From Acidobacteriaceae bacterium (lineage in GTDB: Bacteria > Acidobacteriota > Terriglobia > Terriglobales > Acidobacteriaceae): 32,153 nt of DNA. Shown piece by piece: positions 24,575-32,153 of the stretch. The stretch covers positions 1 through 32,153 of the forward strand of contig JASHOY010000335.1 in assembly GCA_030038435.1 (NCBI GenBank), written 5' to 3'. The position numbers and the translations under genes were made by a program. Under the pieces are notes generated by a model. It had not been told where the DNA came from, ran no database searches, and worked only from the letters and a program-made list of their open reading frames with translations. Within the stretch, counting starts at the first letter, position 1. The number at the start of each line of letters is the position of its first letter.

Positions 24575-27007
24575 TTGAGCATTGGCAACATCCAATTCGT
24601 ACCAATCGCGCGCAGGCTTCTCACTGCCTTGGCCGGCGCGCTCGCGCTTACCTTCTGCTACGCCGCGCCTGCCGCCGCCGCCAACACCGCCGGCCGAAGC
24701 GCTGCCGGCATATCGCCCTCACCGTCGTTTTCCCTCAGCGAACCTTCTCCTGCCCCGATCGTCATTCCTCGTCTCGCAACAGCCCCCGTCCTCAGCGACT
24801 TCCTCGGCCGCAATCTGCGCTACCCCGCCACCACCATGTTCCGCGTCGACAAATTCATCGAGCGCTATCCCGATGACGGCGCCATCCCACGGGACACCAC
24901 CACCGCTTTTCTCGGCTACACGCACGAATACCTCTTCATCGCCTTCATCTGCCGCGACCGCGACCCCAGGCTGGTTCGCGCCCATATGCTCCAGCGCGAT
25001 TCTCTCGGCGACGACGACCACGTGCGCGTCATGCTCGACACCTTCCACGATCAGCGCCGCGCCTTCGTCTTTGAAACCAATCCCCTGGGCATCCAGGCCG
25101 ACGCCCTTTACACCGAAGAAGACGGCTACGATTTCTCCTTTGACACGGTCTGGTCCACCTGGGGACGCCGCACCCGCTCCGGCTACGTAGTGCTCATGCG
25201 CATTCCTTTTGCGAGCCTCTACTTTGCCAAGGCCGATCCCGGCCAGTTGCGCACCTGGGGAATCATCCTCGAACGCAACATTTCCCACGAAGACGAATCA
25301 GTCTACTGGCCGCGCAGCAGGCACAACATCGCCGGCCAACTCACCCAGGATATTGCCGTGGAGGGCTTCGAGGACATCGAGCGCGGCCAGAACCTGCAGT
25401 TCGAGCCCTACTCAATCGCCCGCAGCATTCGCCAACTCAACACCGTCAACCCCGTCGATCCTTACTTTCAGGACAAGCACCTGCAGGGCTATTCCGGCCT
25501 CGACTCCAAATTCATCCTCCACAACAGCCTGGTCCTCGATACCACCGTCAATCCCGATTTCAGCCAGGTGGGCATCAACAATCCTGCCGCGCCCAACCAG
25601 CGATTCCCGCCTTTCTTCCCTGAAGTGCGCCCCTTCTTCATCGAAAACAGCAGCTACTTCGAGACTCCCATCAGCCTCTACTACACCAACAACATCGTCA
25701 CTCCGCAATTCGGCGCGCGACTCAGCGGCAAGCTCGGTCACTGGGCCATGGGCGTGCTTGATGTTGACGACCGCAGCCCCGGCCAGGCCGTTCCGCCCGG
25801 CAATCCCGAAGCCAACACCCGTGCGCGTTTTTACATTGGCCGAGTTAACCGCGACATCGGCCCGCATTCCGACGTCGGCTTGATTTACGCTGACCGCGAA
25901 TATCGCGGCTCTTTCAACCGCGCCGGCGGATTCGACTATCGCGCCCGTGTCGGCAACCGCTGGACCTACACCGGCCAGGCCGTCACCTCGGAGACCAGCA
26001 ACATCAGCAACAGCACCCAGGGCGAGCAGGAATGCGAAAATCTGGCCCTGACCTGCAGCGGTCAAGCGTGGTTCGAGCAGGTCAACTACTCTGACCTGCA
26101 CCGCAGTTGGTGGCTGGCTTATCACGATACCGCGGCCGGTTTTCTCACCGACACCGGGTTCTTTACGCGGCCCGATGTGCGCGAGCCCAATGGCGGATTC
26201 AGCTATACCTTCCGCCCTGCGCACGGCATCATTCTTTCCGACGGCCCCAGCCTCTACAGCGAGCGCATCTGGGATCACAACGGCGTGCCCCTCGACTTCT
26301 ACTTCAACCCCTCTTACGGCTTTACCTTCAAAGACCGCACTTCGTTGTCAGGCTATCTTGATTTCGGGCAGGACCGGCTGCGCCCCACCGACTACCCGGC
26401 TCTCACCGGCAATGTCGAGTATCACAGCCAGACCGCGGGCGTGAACTTCTACACCTCGCCGGTGCCCTTTCTTGCCGCCGGGGGCGGATACTATGCGGGA
26501 ACCACCGTCAATTACAGCCCGCCCGGCAACCAGGGACCCGGCCCCGTAGCCGTTTCATCGCCCAGCGTCAGCCTCGAGGTCAAGCCATTTGACGCGATCG
26601 ATTTGCAGAACAGCTACGTCTATACGCATTTCACCAATCTTGATACCGGCGAGGTTGTCTACGACAATCACGAGCTGATCTCGCGCTGGAATTATCAGTT
26701 CACCAAGGCTCTCTCCGTCAATCTCATCGGCCAGTACATCGCCACCCTCCCCCACCCTGACTTGACCGATCTCACCAACTCCAAGGACCTCTTCGGCGAC
26801 GCATTGCTGACCTACATGCCTCACCCCGGCACCGCGGTCTACGTCGGTTACATCGGCAATTTCGCCAATCTCAACCGCGCACTCTGCACGCGCCTCGACG
26901 ACGGCCTCTGCAACTCCGATGAGCCCATCCTGCCTGCTACCGGCTCCTCGCTGATGAACGACAACAAAGATCTCTACCTCAAAGTCTCCTACCTACTCCG
27001 CTTCTGA
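24575..27007 (+). CDS. DUF5916 outer-membrane protein with CBM9-like N-terminal domain
   Basis: The 810-residue product has an export signal (IARRLLTALAGALALTFCYAA then AAAA). A carbohydrate-binding family 9-like sandwich follows at about residues 50-250, with TTAFLGYTHEYLFIAFICRD and RIPFASLYF. The rest is the DUF5916 region, with NPDFSQVGINNPAAPNQRF and FFPEVRPFFIENSSYF as strong family landmarks and many alternating strands ending in YLKVSYLLRF. The terminal Phe fits a BAM-targeted beta-barrel. Role unknown; a surface sugar-binding or transport function is inference. The only in-frame start is TTG at 24575 without a ribosome-binding site, just after a T9 run, so the annotated start is doubtful: an ATG at 24508 is one base out of frame. 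It is not obviously in an operon. Confidence 0.88.
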   Translation: MSIGNIQFVPIARRLLTALAGALALTFCYAAPAAAANTAGRSAAGISPSPSFSLSEPSPAPIVIPRLATAPVLSDFLGRNLRYPATTMFRVDKFIERYPDDGAIPRDTTTAFLGYTHEYLFIAFICRDRDPRLVRAHMLQRDSLGDDDHVRVMLDTFHDQRRAFVFETNPLGIQADALYTEEDGYDFSFDTVWSTWGRRTRSGYVVLMRIPFASLYFAKADPGQLRTWGIILERNISHEDESVYWPRSRHNIAGQLTQDIAVEGFEDIERGQNLQFEPYSIARSIRQLNTVNPVDPYFQDKHLQGYSGLDSKFILHNSLVLDTTVNPDFSQVGINNPAAPNQRFPPFFPEVRPFFIENSSYFETPISLYYTNNIVTPQFGARLSGKLGHWAMGVLDVDDRSPGQAVPPGNPEANTRARFYIGRVNRDIGPHSDVGLIYADREYRGSFNRAGGFDYRARVGNRWTYTGQAVTSETSNISNSTQGEQECENLALTCSGQAWFEQVNYSDLHRSWWLAYHDTAAGFLTDTGFFTRPDVREPNGGFSYTFRPAHGIILSDGPSLYSERIWDHNGVPLDFYFNPSYGFTFKDRTSLSGYLDFGQDRLRPTDYPALTGNVEYHSQTAGVNFYTSPVPFLAAGGGYYAGTTVNYSPPGNQGPGPVAVSSPSVSLEVKPFDAIDLQNSYVYTHFTNLDTGEVVYDNHELISRWNYQFTKALSVNLIGQYIATLPHPDLTDLTNSKDLFGDALLTYMPHPGTAVYVGYIGNFANLNRALCTRLDDGLCNSDEPILPATGSSLMNDNKDLYLKVSYLLRF

Positions 27008-27134
27008 CCGTCCAAACTGCGGCATTCAACAAGTCACAGCACCGCAAATCCCGGCTTTACCCAGGGCATCTCCGCGACCGGCAACTGCAACCCTTAACCC
27101 GGTCGTCGTGAAGCAGCCGAACTGCGCTCCCTTC

Positions 27135-27545
27135 CTACCGAGGCGGCGACGCTGCCGCCGGCTCCGCCGCCTTGGCCCGCTTCAGCGTCATCTTTCCCCC
27201 GGGAAAGTCCGCCGAATCGGACTTGGTCGTCATCTCGATCTCATCCCCAGTCTCGTTCACCGTCCCTTCGTGGCTGATGGTTATGCCATTGAACGACACA
27301 TCGAAGGAGATCTTGTTCCCATCCACTTTGCCGTTGCTGATATCAATGGCATCGCCCTGCGGCCCCTGCACCGTGCCCGTTAGCGCGTTCCCGTCCTGCT
27401 TGAAGGTGAATGCAATCTGAAAACTGTTCCCGTCCGGGGTCGTCATTTCCGCGGTCCAGTTTCCCGTCACATCCGCCGCTCGCGCCGATGTAACCGTCAG
27501 CGCCGTCACCAGCACGGCCAACGCGCCCAGCATCTGTCTCTTCAT
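27135..27545 (-). CDS. Small secreted beta-rich protein, unknown function
   Basis: The 136-residue product begins with a standard signal peptide (MKRQMLGALAVLVTALTVTSARA, cleavage after ARA). The mature ~110 residues are beta-strand-like, starting DVTGNWTAEMTTPDGN and including FTFKQDGNALTGTVQGPQG and GKVDGNKISFDVSFNG. This pattern (TGNW... KQDGN.LTGTV) is common in acidobacterial and planctomycete exported proteins of unresolved, lipocalin-like type. The tail is Ala/Pro-rich. AGGAGA about 10 nt upstream supports the ATG. It follows the chemotaxis receptor gene on the same strand, 90 bp downstream, but no functional link is evident. Confidence 0.75.
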   Translation of the reverse strand: MKRQMLGALAVLVTALTVTSARAADVTGNWTAEMTTPDGNSFQIAFTFKQDGNALTGTVQGPQGDAIDISNGKVDGNKISFDVSFNGITISHEGTVNETGDEIEMTTKSDSADFPGGKMTLKRAKAAEPAAASPPR

Positions 27546-27635
27546 CTGTCGATATCTCCTGCCGTCTCAGCGGCCCCCGGATGATACGCGACCGAACTGG
27601 CCATGTACAAGCCGCCACGATCGCCGCGCGGGCTC

Positions 27636-29354
27636 CTATGGACGCGCCGGCTCGAGCCCGCCGTGCAGCGCCGGACGCATCGCGCGCGGGGCATGCGCTC
27701 TCCGCGACAATCCAGCATCCAACTGAAACTGACGGATCATCTCATCCAGCTCGCTTGCCAGCGAGGCCAGATTCTTCAGAGCCTCCACCGCCGCTTCCGC
27801 CCCCTGCGCGTTCTCCACTGATAGCTGCGAAATCTCGGCCGCCGACGATGAGATTTCACTGGCCGCCGAGGTCTGCTCGGTGGCCGCTGTCGCAATCAGT
27901 TGAATCTGCTGCTCAACGTGCTTGGACAACTCGATCGTTGCCTCCAGGCTTTGCCGCGCTTTGGCCGTTTCCTCCATCCCGCTCTCTACCGACGCGCGGC
28001 TCTCCTGCATCACCTGCAGGGTCTCCCGCGTCTCCTCCTGAATGCTGCGGATGGTTCCGGCAATTTCTTCGGTGGCGCTCTTGGTGCGCTCGGCCAGCCG
28101 CCGCACCTCGCCGGCCACCACCGCGAAGCCCCGCCCATGCTCACCGGCACGCGCTGCCTCGATGGCCGCATTCAATGCCAGCAGATTGGTCTGCTCGCTG
28201 ATTTCCTGGATGACGCTGACCACCTTGCCGATTTCTTCGGAGCGCTGCGCGAGCGAGGCCATCTTGTCGGCCACCGTCGCCGTGGCGGCGGCGATCTTCT
28301 GCATGGTGGCCGCGGCCTGCTGCATCACCGAACCACCTTCCTCTGCCGTGCGAGCCGATTCCCGGCTGGCCCCCACCGCCGTCTCGGTGTTGCGGCTGAT
28401 CTCGCCGATGGTCGCCGTCATCTCCTCAGCCGCAGCCGCAATCTGGTTGGTCTTGCTGGATTGCGCATGGGCATTGCCGGCGCTCTGTACCGCGCGCGCG
28501 CTGATTTCCGCGGTCGCTCCGGAGAGCGTATCCGCGCCGTGAGCCACGGATTCCAGTACGCCCCGAATCGAAGCCACGCCGCTGTTGAAGGCTTCTCCCA
28601 GACGTCCGAGCTCGTCCTTTCCGGTCACCCTAACCTCGGCGGTCAGATCCTTGCCGGCCATCGCTTCGACAGCTTTCATCAGCCTCCCGATGCGCGGCGC
28701 GATCTCGCCAGTCAGAACCAGCCCAATAATCCCGCACAGCAGCATGATCAGCACCGTAGCGCCACTATCGATCCAGGTGGCGCGCCGGCTGATCTGCGTC
28801 ACCGCCGCCGCGCTGGCCATACCGTGGTTCGCGTTCATGCGGATATCGGCAGAGATTGCTTCCAGCGCGGATGCGGTGAGCTGTTCCATCCGCTCCGAAC
28901 TGGCCAGATCCGGCCCCTCGGCAGCTTTGCCCGCCGCCCGCCGCGCCAGACTGCGCTCGCTTGAGTCCAGATACTCGGCAAATTGGCTGGAAAACTGCTG
29001 GTAGAGCTCGCGTTCTCCCGGATAGTTGATCGATGCCGCGTAACTGGTCACCGCGCTCTGATACTGCGTCACGGCCCGCCGTCTTGCCCTGCCGTGCGCA
29101 TCAACGCAGGCAGAGCTATGGCAGAGCTCCAGATCCAGGTCCTCGCGCCGAATGGTGTTCAACGCGCCGCGCACCGTATCGAGCTGGACCAGGGCAGGAA
29201 AGGCAATTCCGCTCGAATCGGCGCTCTTCACCGATACGTCGCGAAACGTGAAAAAAGTGTATGCGCCAAGCACGATGCAGAGGCTGCAGACAACCCCAAA
29301 AGCAAAGCTGAATTTGCAGGATGTGGGAAGATCGCGTAGCCATTGCCAACGCAT
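27636..29354 (-). CDS. Methyl-accepting chemotaxis protein
   Basis: This transmembrane chemoreceptor signals to CheA/CheW. In the 572-residue product TM1 is at about residues 14-36 ([21 protein letters not shown]), a ~160-residue periplasmic four-helix-type sensor follows, TM2 is at about 197-215 ([18 protein letters not shown]), then a HAMP segment, and a long coiled coil. The signalling tip contains [20 protein letters not shown] and [18 protein letters not shown] (about 386-424), which is diagnostic. No NWETF-type CheR tail is present. The sensor has two close cysteines (LCHSSAC, 78 and 84). AAGGAG is 7 nt before the ATG; the frame runs 32 codons further up, but that part is not receptor-like. 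A sigma-28-like promoter precedes it. No che gene is adjacent, so the ligand is unknown. Confidence 0.95.
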   Translation of the reverse strand: MRWQWLRDLPTSCKFSFAFGVVCSLCIVLGAYTFFTFRDVSVKSADSSGIAFPALVQLDTVRGALNTIRREDLDLELCHSSACVDAHGRARRRAVTQYQSAVTSYAASINYPGERELYQQFSSQFAEYLDSSERSLARRAAGKAAEGPDLASSERMEQLTASALEAISADIRMNANHGMASAAAVTQISRRATWIDSGATVLIMLLCGIIGLVLTGEIAPRIGRLMKAVEAMAGKDLTAEVRVTGKDELGRLGEAFNSGVASIRGVLESVAHGADTLSGATAEISARAVQSAGNAHAQSSKTNQIAAAAEEMTATIGEISRNTETAVGASRESARTAEEGGSVMQQAAATMQKIAAATATVADKMASLAQRSEEIGKVVSVIQEISEQTNLLALNAAIEAARAGEHGRGFAVVAGEVRRLAERTKSATEEIAGTIRSIQEETRETLQVMQESRASVESGMEETAKARQSLEATIELSKHVEQQIQLIATAATEQTSAASEISSSAAEISQLSVENAQGAEAAVEALKNLASLASELDEMIRQFQLDAGLSRRAHAPRAMRPALHGGLEPARP

Positions 29355-29386
29355 GAGCAGACTCCTTCCGAGTGGACTCGATGGTT

Positions 29387-29413
29387 GTATCGGCAGAATC
29401 GCGTCCGTCTTGA
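29387..29413 (-). promoter_or_regulatory. Candidate sigma-28 (FliA-type) promoter of the chemoreceptor gene
   Basis: On the minus strand GCCGATAC (complement of 29387-29394) matches the FliA -10 GCCGATAA at 7 of 8 bases. Exactly 11 bp upstream lies TCAAGACG (complement of 29406-29413), matching the -35 TAAAGTTT at 4 of 8. The predicted start is about 26 nt before the ATG at 29354, and such promoters commonly drive chemoreceptor genes. Confidence 0.45.
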
Positions 29414-29498
29414 ATGCGCCTGCGCATCGGAAACCAGGGCAACCGCGCATGGCCGGCTCCGTCCGCAGCGGCGGTTACACTCGGAATTGAGGTTCCTT

Positions 29499-30920
29499 AT
29501 GTCACAACGGCCGCTCATTTCCTGTCGCCCGCTTGCTCTCTTTGCCCTGGTTCTGGTGGTTCCATTCCTTAGGAGTGCAACTGCCGCGCCAGCCGTGCCG
29601 GAGGCGAAGAAACTCAGGCAGCAGGCCATCCAAGCGGCCGAGCAGAAAGACCGTCAGCACATGCTCGATCTGCTGGGGATAAAGCAACTGCGGCCTCCGG
29701 CGAGCTACTCGCACCCTGATTCTCCATATGCCGCCAATTACGATGAGTCCAAAGCCGACGTCTACCGCAACATCCCCGATCCGCTGGTGATGAATGATGG
29801 CCAGCCGGTAACTACGCCCCAGATGTGGTGGAGCGAACGCCGCGCGCAGATTGTCGCCGACTTCAACCGCGACATCTTCGGCCGGGTCCCGCCGCATTTG
29901 CCGCGGGTCTTCTGGAAAGTGCTCAACTCCAGGGAGGCTACCATCGGAAATACGCCGGTCATTTCCAGAATGGTTGACGGAAGGGTGGATAACTCCATCG
30001 ATCCGGCCATCCGTGTAGATATGCATATGGTGCTGGTAATGCCAACCGGCGTTCGCGGCCCTGTCCCGGTCATCCTGGAGTTGCCCTTTGACGACGAATT
30101 TGATCCCATCTGGGCCGGCGAGTTGCCACACCAGAAGGCCGGCGACGCGGCGCCTCCGTGGCAGGTGCAGGTGCTTGGCCAAGGATGGGCTTATGCCATG
30201 CTCTCGCCCACCAGCTTTCAAGCCGATAATGGCGCCGGTCTCGACGAGGGCATCATCGGCTTGATGGACAAAGGGCAGCCGCGCAGCCCGAGCGATTGGG
30301 GAGCGCTGCGCGCCTGGGCCTGGGGCGCCAGTCAGGCGCTCAACTACCTTGAGACTGTCAAAGGCATCGACAGCAGCCGAATGGGCATTGCAGGCCATTC
30401 ACGTTTTGGCAAGACCGCGCTGGCCGCAATGGCTTATGATCCACGCTTCGCGATTGCTTATATCAACTCTTCCGGCGAAGGCGGAGCCAAGCTCTACCGG
30501 CACGTTTACGGCGAGCAGATCAGCAATCTGACAGACTTGAGCGAGTACCACTGGTTCGACGGCAATTTCCTGCGCTACGGCGGCCCGCTCGACGCCAGCG
30601 ACCTGCCCGTTGATGCCAATGAACTGATTGCGCTTTGCGCGCCGCGGCCGGTCTTTATTGGCGCCGGCAACCCCACCCCGCAGGGCGACGGCTGGGCCGA
30701 TCCCAAAGGTATGTTTCTGGCTGAAGCCGGCGCCAGCCCGGTTTACAGACTGCTGGGCAAAAAAGGCCTGGGAGTCACCGAATGGCCGCCAATCGGCACC
30801 TTGGTTGACACGGGCGCCCTGGCCTACCGCGAGCACCGCAGCGGCCATACTCCGGCGCCCGATTGGCCGTTTTTTATCGCCTTCGCCCGCCGCTATTTCC
30901 TTACGCTGGCGGCACGATAA
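29499..30920 (+). CDS. CE15-type glucuronoyl esterase
   Basis: Family CE15 alpha/beta hydrolases cleave the ester between glucuronic acid of xylan and lignin alcohols. The 473-residue product has a signal peptide (LALFALVLVVPFLRSATAA, about residues 12-30). The nucleophile is Ser301 in MGIAGHSRFGKTALA, the bacterial form of the family GCSRxGK motif. Glu327 lies in SSGEGGAKLYR, the region carrying the acidic residue in many bacterial members, and His450 in REHRSGHTPAPDWPFF completes the triad. HWFDGNFLRYGG and APRPVFIGAGN are further family blocks. GAGG about 9 nt upstream supports the ATG at 29499; the longer frame from 29343 overlaps the chemoreceptor gene start. It converges on the GH105-type gene. 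Confidence 0.88.
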   Translation: MSQRPLISCRPLALFALVLVVPFLRSATAAPAVPEAKKLRQQAIQAAEQKDRQHMLDLLGIKQLRPPASYSHPDSPYAANYDESKADVYRNIPDPLVMNDGQPVTTPQMWWSERRAQIVADFNRDIFGRVPPHLPRVFWKVLNSREATIGNTPVISRMVDGRVDNSIDPAIRVDMHMVLVMPTGVRGPVPVILELPFDDEFDPIWAGELPHQKAGDAAPPWQVQVLGQGWAYAMLSPTSFQADNGAGLDEGIIGLMDKGQPRSPSDWGALRAWAWGASQALNYLETVKGIDSSRMGIAGHSRFGKTALAAMAYDPRFAIAYINSSGEGGAKLYRHVYGEQISNLTDLSEYHWFDGNFLRYGGPLDASDLPVDANELIALCAPRPVFIGAGNPTPQGDGWADPKGMFLAEAGASPVYRLLGKKGLGVTEWPPIGTLVDTGALAYREHRSGHTPAPDWPFFIAFARRYFLTLAAR

Positions 30921-30946
30921 TTCGCGGGCTGAACATCGGCCGCCAG
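30906..30946. terminator. Hairpin between convergent CE15 and GH105-type genes
   Basis: CTGGCGGC (30906-30913) and GCCGCCAG (30939-30946) form a perfect 8-bp stem around a 25-nt loop that spans the CE15 stop codon. It fills the 36-bp convergent gap and may act on both transcripts. No T-run is present. Confidence 0.35.
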
Positions 30947-30956
30947 GCGCTGATAT

Positions 30957-32066
30957 CTATTTGTTTGCGGCTGCGCTTTCTGCCGGGCGCAGCAGCGCCG
31001 ACGCCGACCAGAGCACCGTCTCCTGTCCGTGGAAGTCTCCGGTTCGGCGCTTGCGCTCGAGATAATACTCCTTATCGTTTTTCTTGTTGGTGCCCTCGCA
31101 GATGCTGGTCAGGTTCTCATTCTGGTCGATAAACCCGGTCAGCGCGATCCATGCCTTGCGCGCCGCGGGTCCGTATTTTGCCGCCGGCAGCCAGCCATTT
31201 TTCACCCCGGTGATCAGGGCAAAGGTAAACATCCCCGAGCCTGATGTCTCTTCCCACGCCTGCGGATCGGTGACCAGTTGCCGCCACATGCCGTCACTGG
31301 TCTGATACTTCACCAGCGCCGCCATCATTTTCCGGTAGCTCTTCATAATTCGCGGGCGCAGCGGGTAGTTCGCCGGCATGGAGCGCAGCATTTCCGACAT
31401 TCCGGCGGCAATCCAGCCGTTTCCGCGACCCCAATAGAACGGCGCATCGGGCGCGTGATAGAAAAGCCCGTTCGGCTGTTGCAGCTTGTCGAGATAGGCC
31501 ACCATTTCTTTGGCGTCGCGGTCGAGATACTTCTCGTCGCCTGTGGCGCGGTAGGCCTGCAACTGCAGGATGGTCAGCATGTACATGTCATCGATCCAGA
31601 ACCGCGTCTCGTGAGAAAGACCATCGGGCAGCGGTTTTTCCCACTGGCGGTCAGCGAAGGAAAGCCCGAAATCGAGATATTTCTTGTCGTGTGTCTCCAT
31701 GTAAATCTGCAAGGGCACAATGCCGAAGATCATGTCGTCTACGTGGTCGCGATGGGGAATCCTGTCGGCTTCGGCGCCTCCGGGCATGAGCGGTTCGAAA
31801 CGCTTGATCAGCGCATCGCGCAGCGCGTTGTCATGAGTCAGATGGGCAAATGTAAGCGCTCCGTACCAGGTGCCGTCTTCGCCATAAAAAATTGTGCCAT
31901 TGCCCTGATGAGGGCTGGTGATGAAGTGCTCGGCGACGGCTTTGCCGACTTCCCGCGGCGAATCGCCCGGCGGCCAGTTGCTGAAGTAGTCCTGTTGAGC
32001 CCAAAGCGTGGCAACGCCCGCGGGCAGGAGCAGAGCCAAAACGGCCAGCTTCAAAACCAAACGCAT
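30957..32066 (-). CDS. GH105/GH88-type unsaturated glycuronyl hydrolase
   Basis: This (alpha/alpha)6-barrel enzyme family removes the unsaturated uronic acid left by polysaccharide lyases, for example from rhamnogalacturonan (YteR type). The 369-residue length fits. A signal peptide (LVLKLAVLALLLPAGVATLWAQ, cleaved near residue 23) predicts export. HRDHVDDMIFG (105-115), RFWIDDMYMLTILQLQAY (155-172) with the Asp159-Asp160 pair, and FYWGRGNGWIAAGMSEML (210-227) are the family landmarks; ETSGSGMFTFALITGVKNGWL follows. GGGAGA about 10 nt upstream supports the ATG. With the facing CE15 esterase it suggests processing of plant cell-wall material. The pectin versus other uronate substrate cannot be fixed from sequence. 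Confidence 0.88.
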   Translation of the reverse strand: MRLVLKLAVLALLLPAGVATLWAQQDYFSNWPPGDSPREVGKAVAEHFITSPHQGNGTIFYGEDGTWYGALTFAHLTHDNALRDALIKRFEPLMPGGAEADRIPHRDHVDDMIFGIVPLQIYMETHDKKYLDFGLSFADRQWEKPLPDGLSHETRFWIDDMYMLTILQLQAYRATGDEKYLDRDAKEMVAYLDKLQQPNGLFYHAPDAPFYWGRGNGWIAAGMSEMLRSMPANYPLRPRIMKSYRKMMAALVKYQTSDGMWRQLVTDPQAWEETSGSGMFTFALITGVKNGWLPAAKYGPAARKAWIALTGFIDQNENLTSICEGTNKKNDKEYYLERKRRTGDFHGQETVLWSASALLRPAESAAANK

Positions 32067-32153
32067 GATCTGTATCTCCCTCGTTCCATATATTCACCCA
32101 TCGACCCCGGACAGGGCGAACCCATGGCGAGAACGGCCCGGAATCGAGGGCCT
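32067..32153. other. Upstream region of the GH105-type gene at the window edge
   Basis: No coding sequence is recognised in these 87 bp. An A/T-rich patch at about 32086-32095 (complement GAATATATGG) could hold a -10 element for the minus-strand hydrolase gene, but no -35 partner is clear. Confidence 0.3.

Noticed and set aside
27900-28964. 354-codon plus-strand frame
   Set aside because: Antisense to the chemoreceptor signalling domain; Arg/His/Leu-rich shadow.
1-32153. CRISPR array, tRNA, rRNA, transposase or phage genes
   Set aside because: I looked for regularly spaced repeats, tRNA T-loop/acceptor patterns and integrase or transposase motifs and saw none that hold up.

Overview
The window is about 32 kb of GC-rich, gene-dense DNA that reads as an Acidobacteriota chromosome (Terriglobia-like). 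Supporting signs are several secreted proteins with no clear family, a DUF5916 outer-membrane protein, a CE15 glucuronoyl esterase beside a GH105-type hydrolase, Tat-type arylsulfatase and cupin proteins, frequent TTG/GTG starts, and an acidobacterial-looking hairpin repeat. This placement rests on gene content and protein style, not on a marker-gene search. No rRNA, tRNA, CRISPR array, transposase or phage gene was found.

Layout. 1-380 is an unassigned leader. 381-5956 runs on the plus strand: cysS, a secreted unknown, a class-III aminotransferase with a tightly linked secreted cupin, and a glycine-zipper envelope protein. 6083-7119 is a minus-strand pair (Tat cupin, then the RNA 2',3'-cyclic phosphodiesterase thpR), divergent from threonine dehydrogenase (tdh, 7236-8267). 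tdh converges on a Tat-exported sulfatase (8281-9804), and one hairpin spans both stop codons. 9994-19271 is a large minus-strand operon in the order membrane-fusion protein, RND pump 1, RND pump 2, outer-membrane channel. It has two 4-bp ATGA start/stop overlaps and a 16-bp gap, the arrangement of an MdtABC-type heteromeric pump plus its own TolC-like channel. A perfect 7-7-7 palindrome lies upstream of it.

19609-20453 is a decayed formate dehydrogenase locus. The first ~105 residues of FdhD run straight into fragments of the FdhA catalytic subunit. The FdhA piece has an internal deletion and an in-frame stop, after which recognisable FdhA tail sequence continues. A small intact gene (20611-21021) that I associate with formate dehydrogenase neighbourhoods survives next to it. 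21148-22662 is acpP-fabF (fatty-acid synthesis, minus strand), divergent from rmuC (22951-24426). Then come a DUF5916 protein whose TTG start sits just after a run of nine T, a small secreted unknown, a methyl-accepting chemotaxis protein with a sigma-28-like promoter, and a convergent CE15 esterase / GH105-type hydrolase pair that suggests use of plant cell-wall polysaccharide.

Most of the window is ordinary housekeeping and envelope biology. I see no convincing undescribed multi-gene system. The most informative observations are the fdhD/fdhA deletion scar, the hairpin repeat translated into the N-terminus of a secreted cupin, the ~80-residue low-complexity insert in one RND pump, the palindrome at the efflux operon, and the T9 tract at the DUF5916 start.
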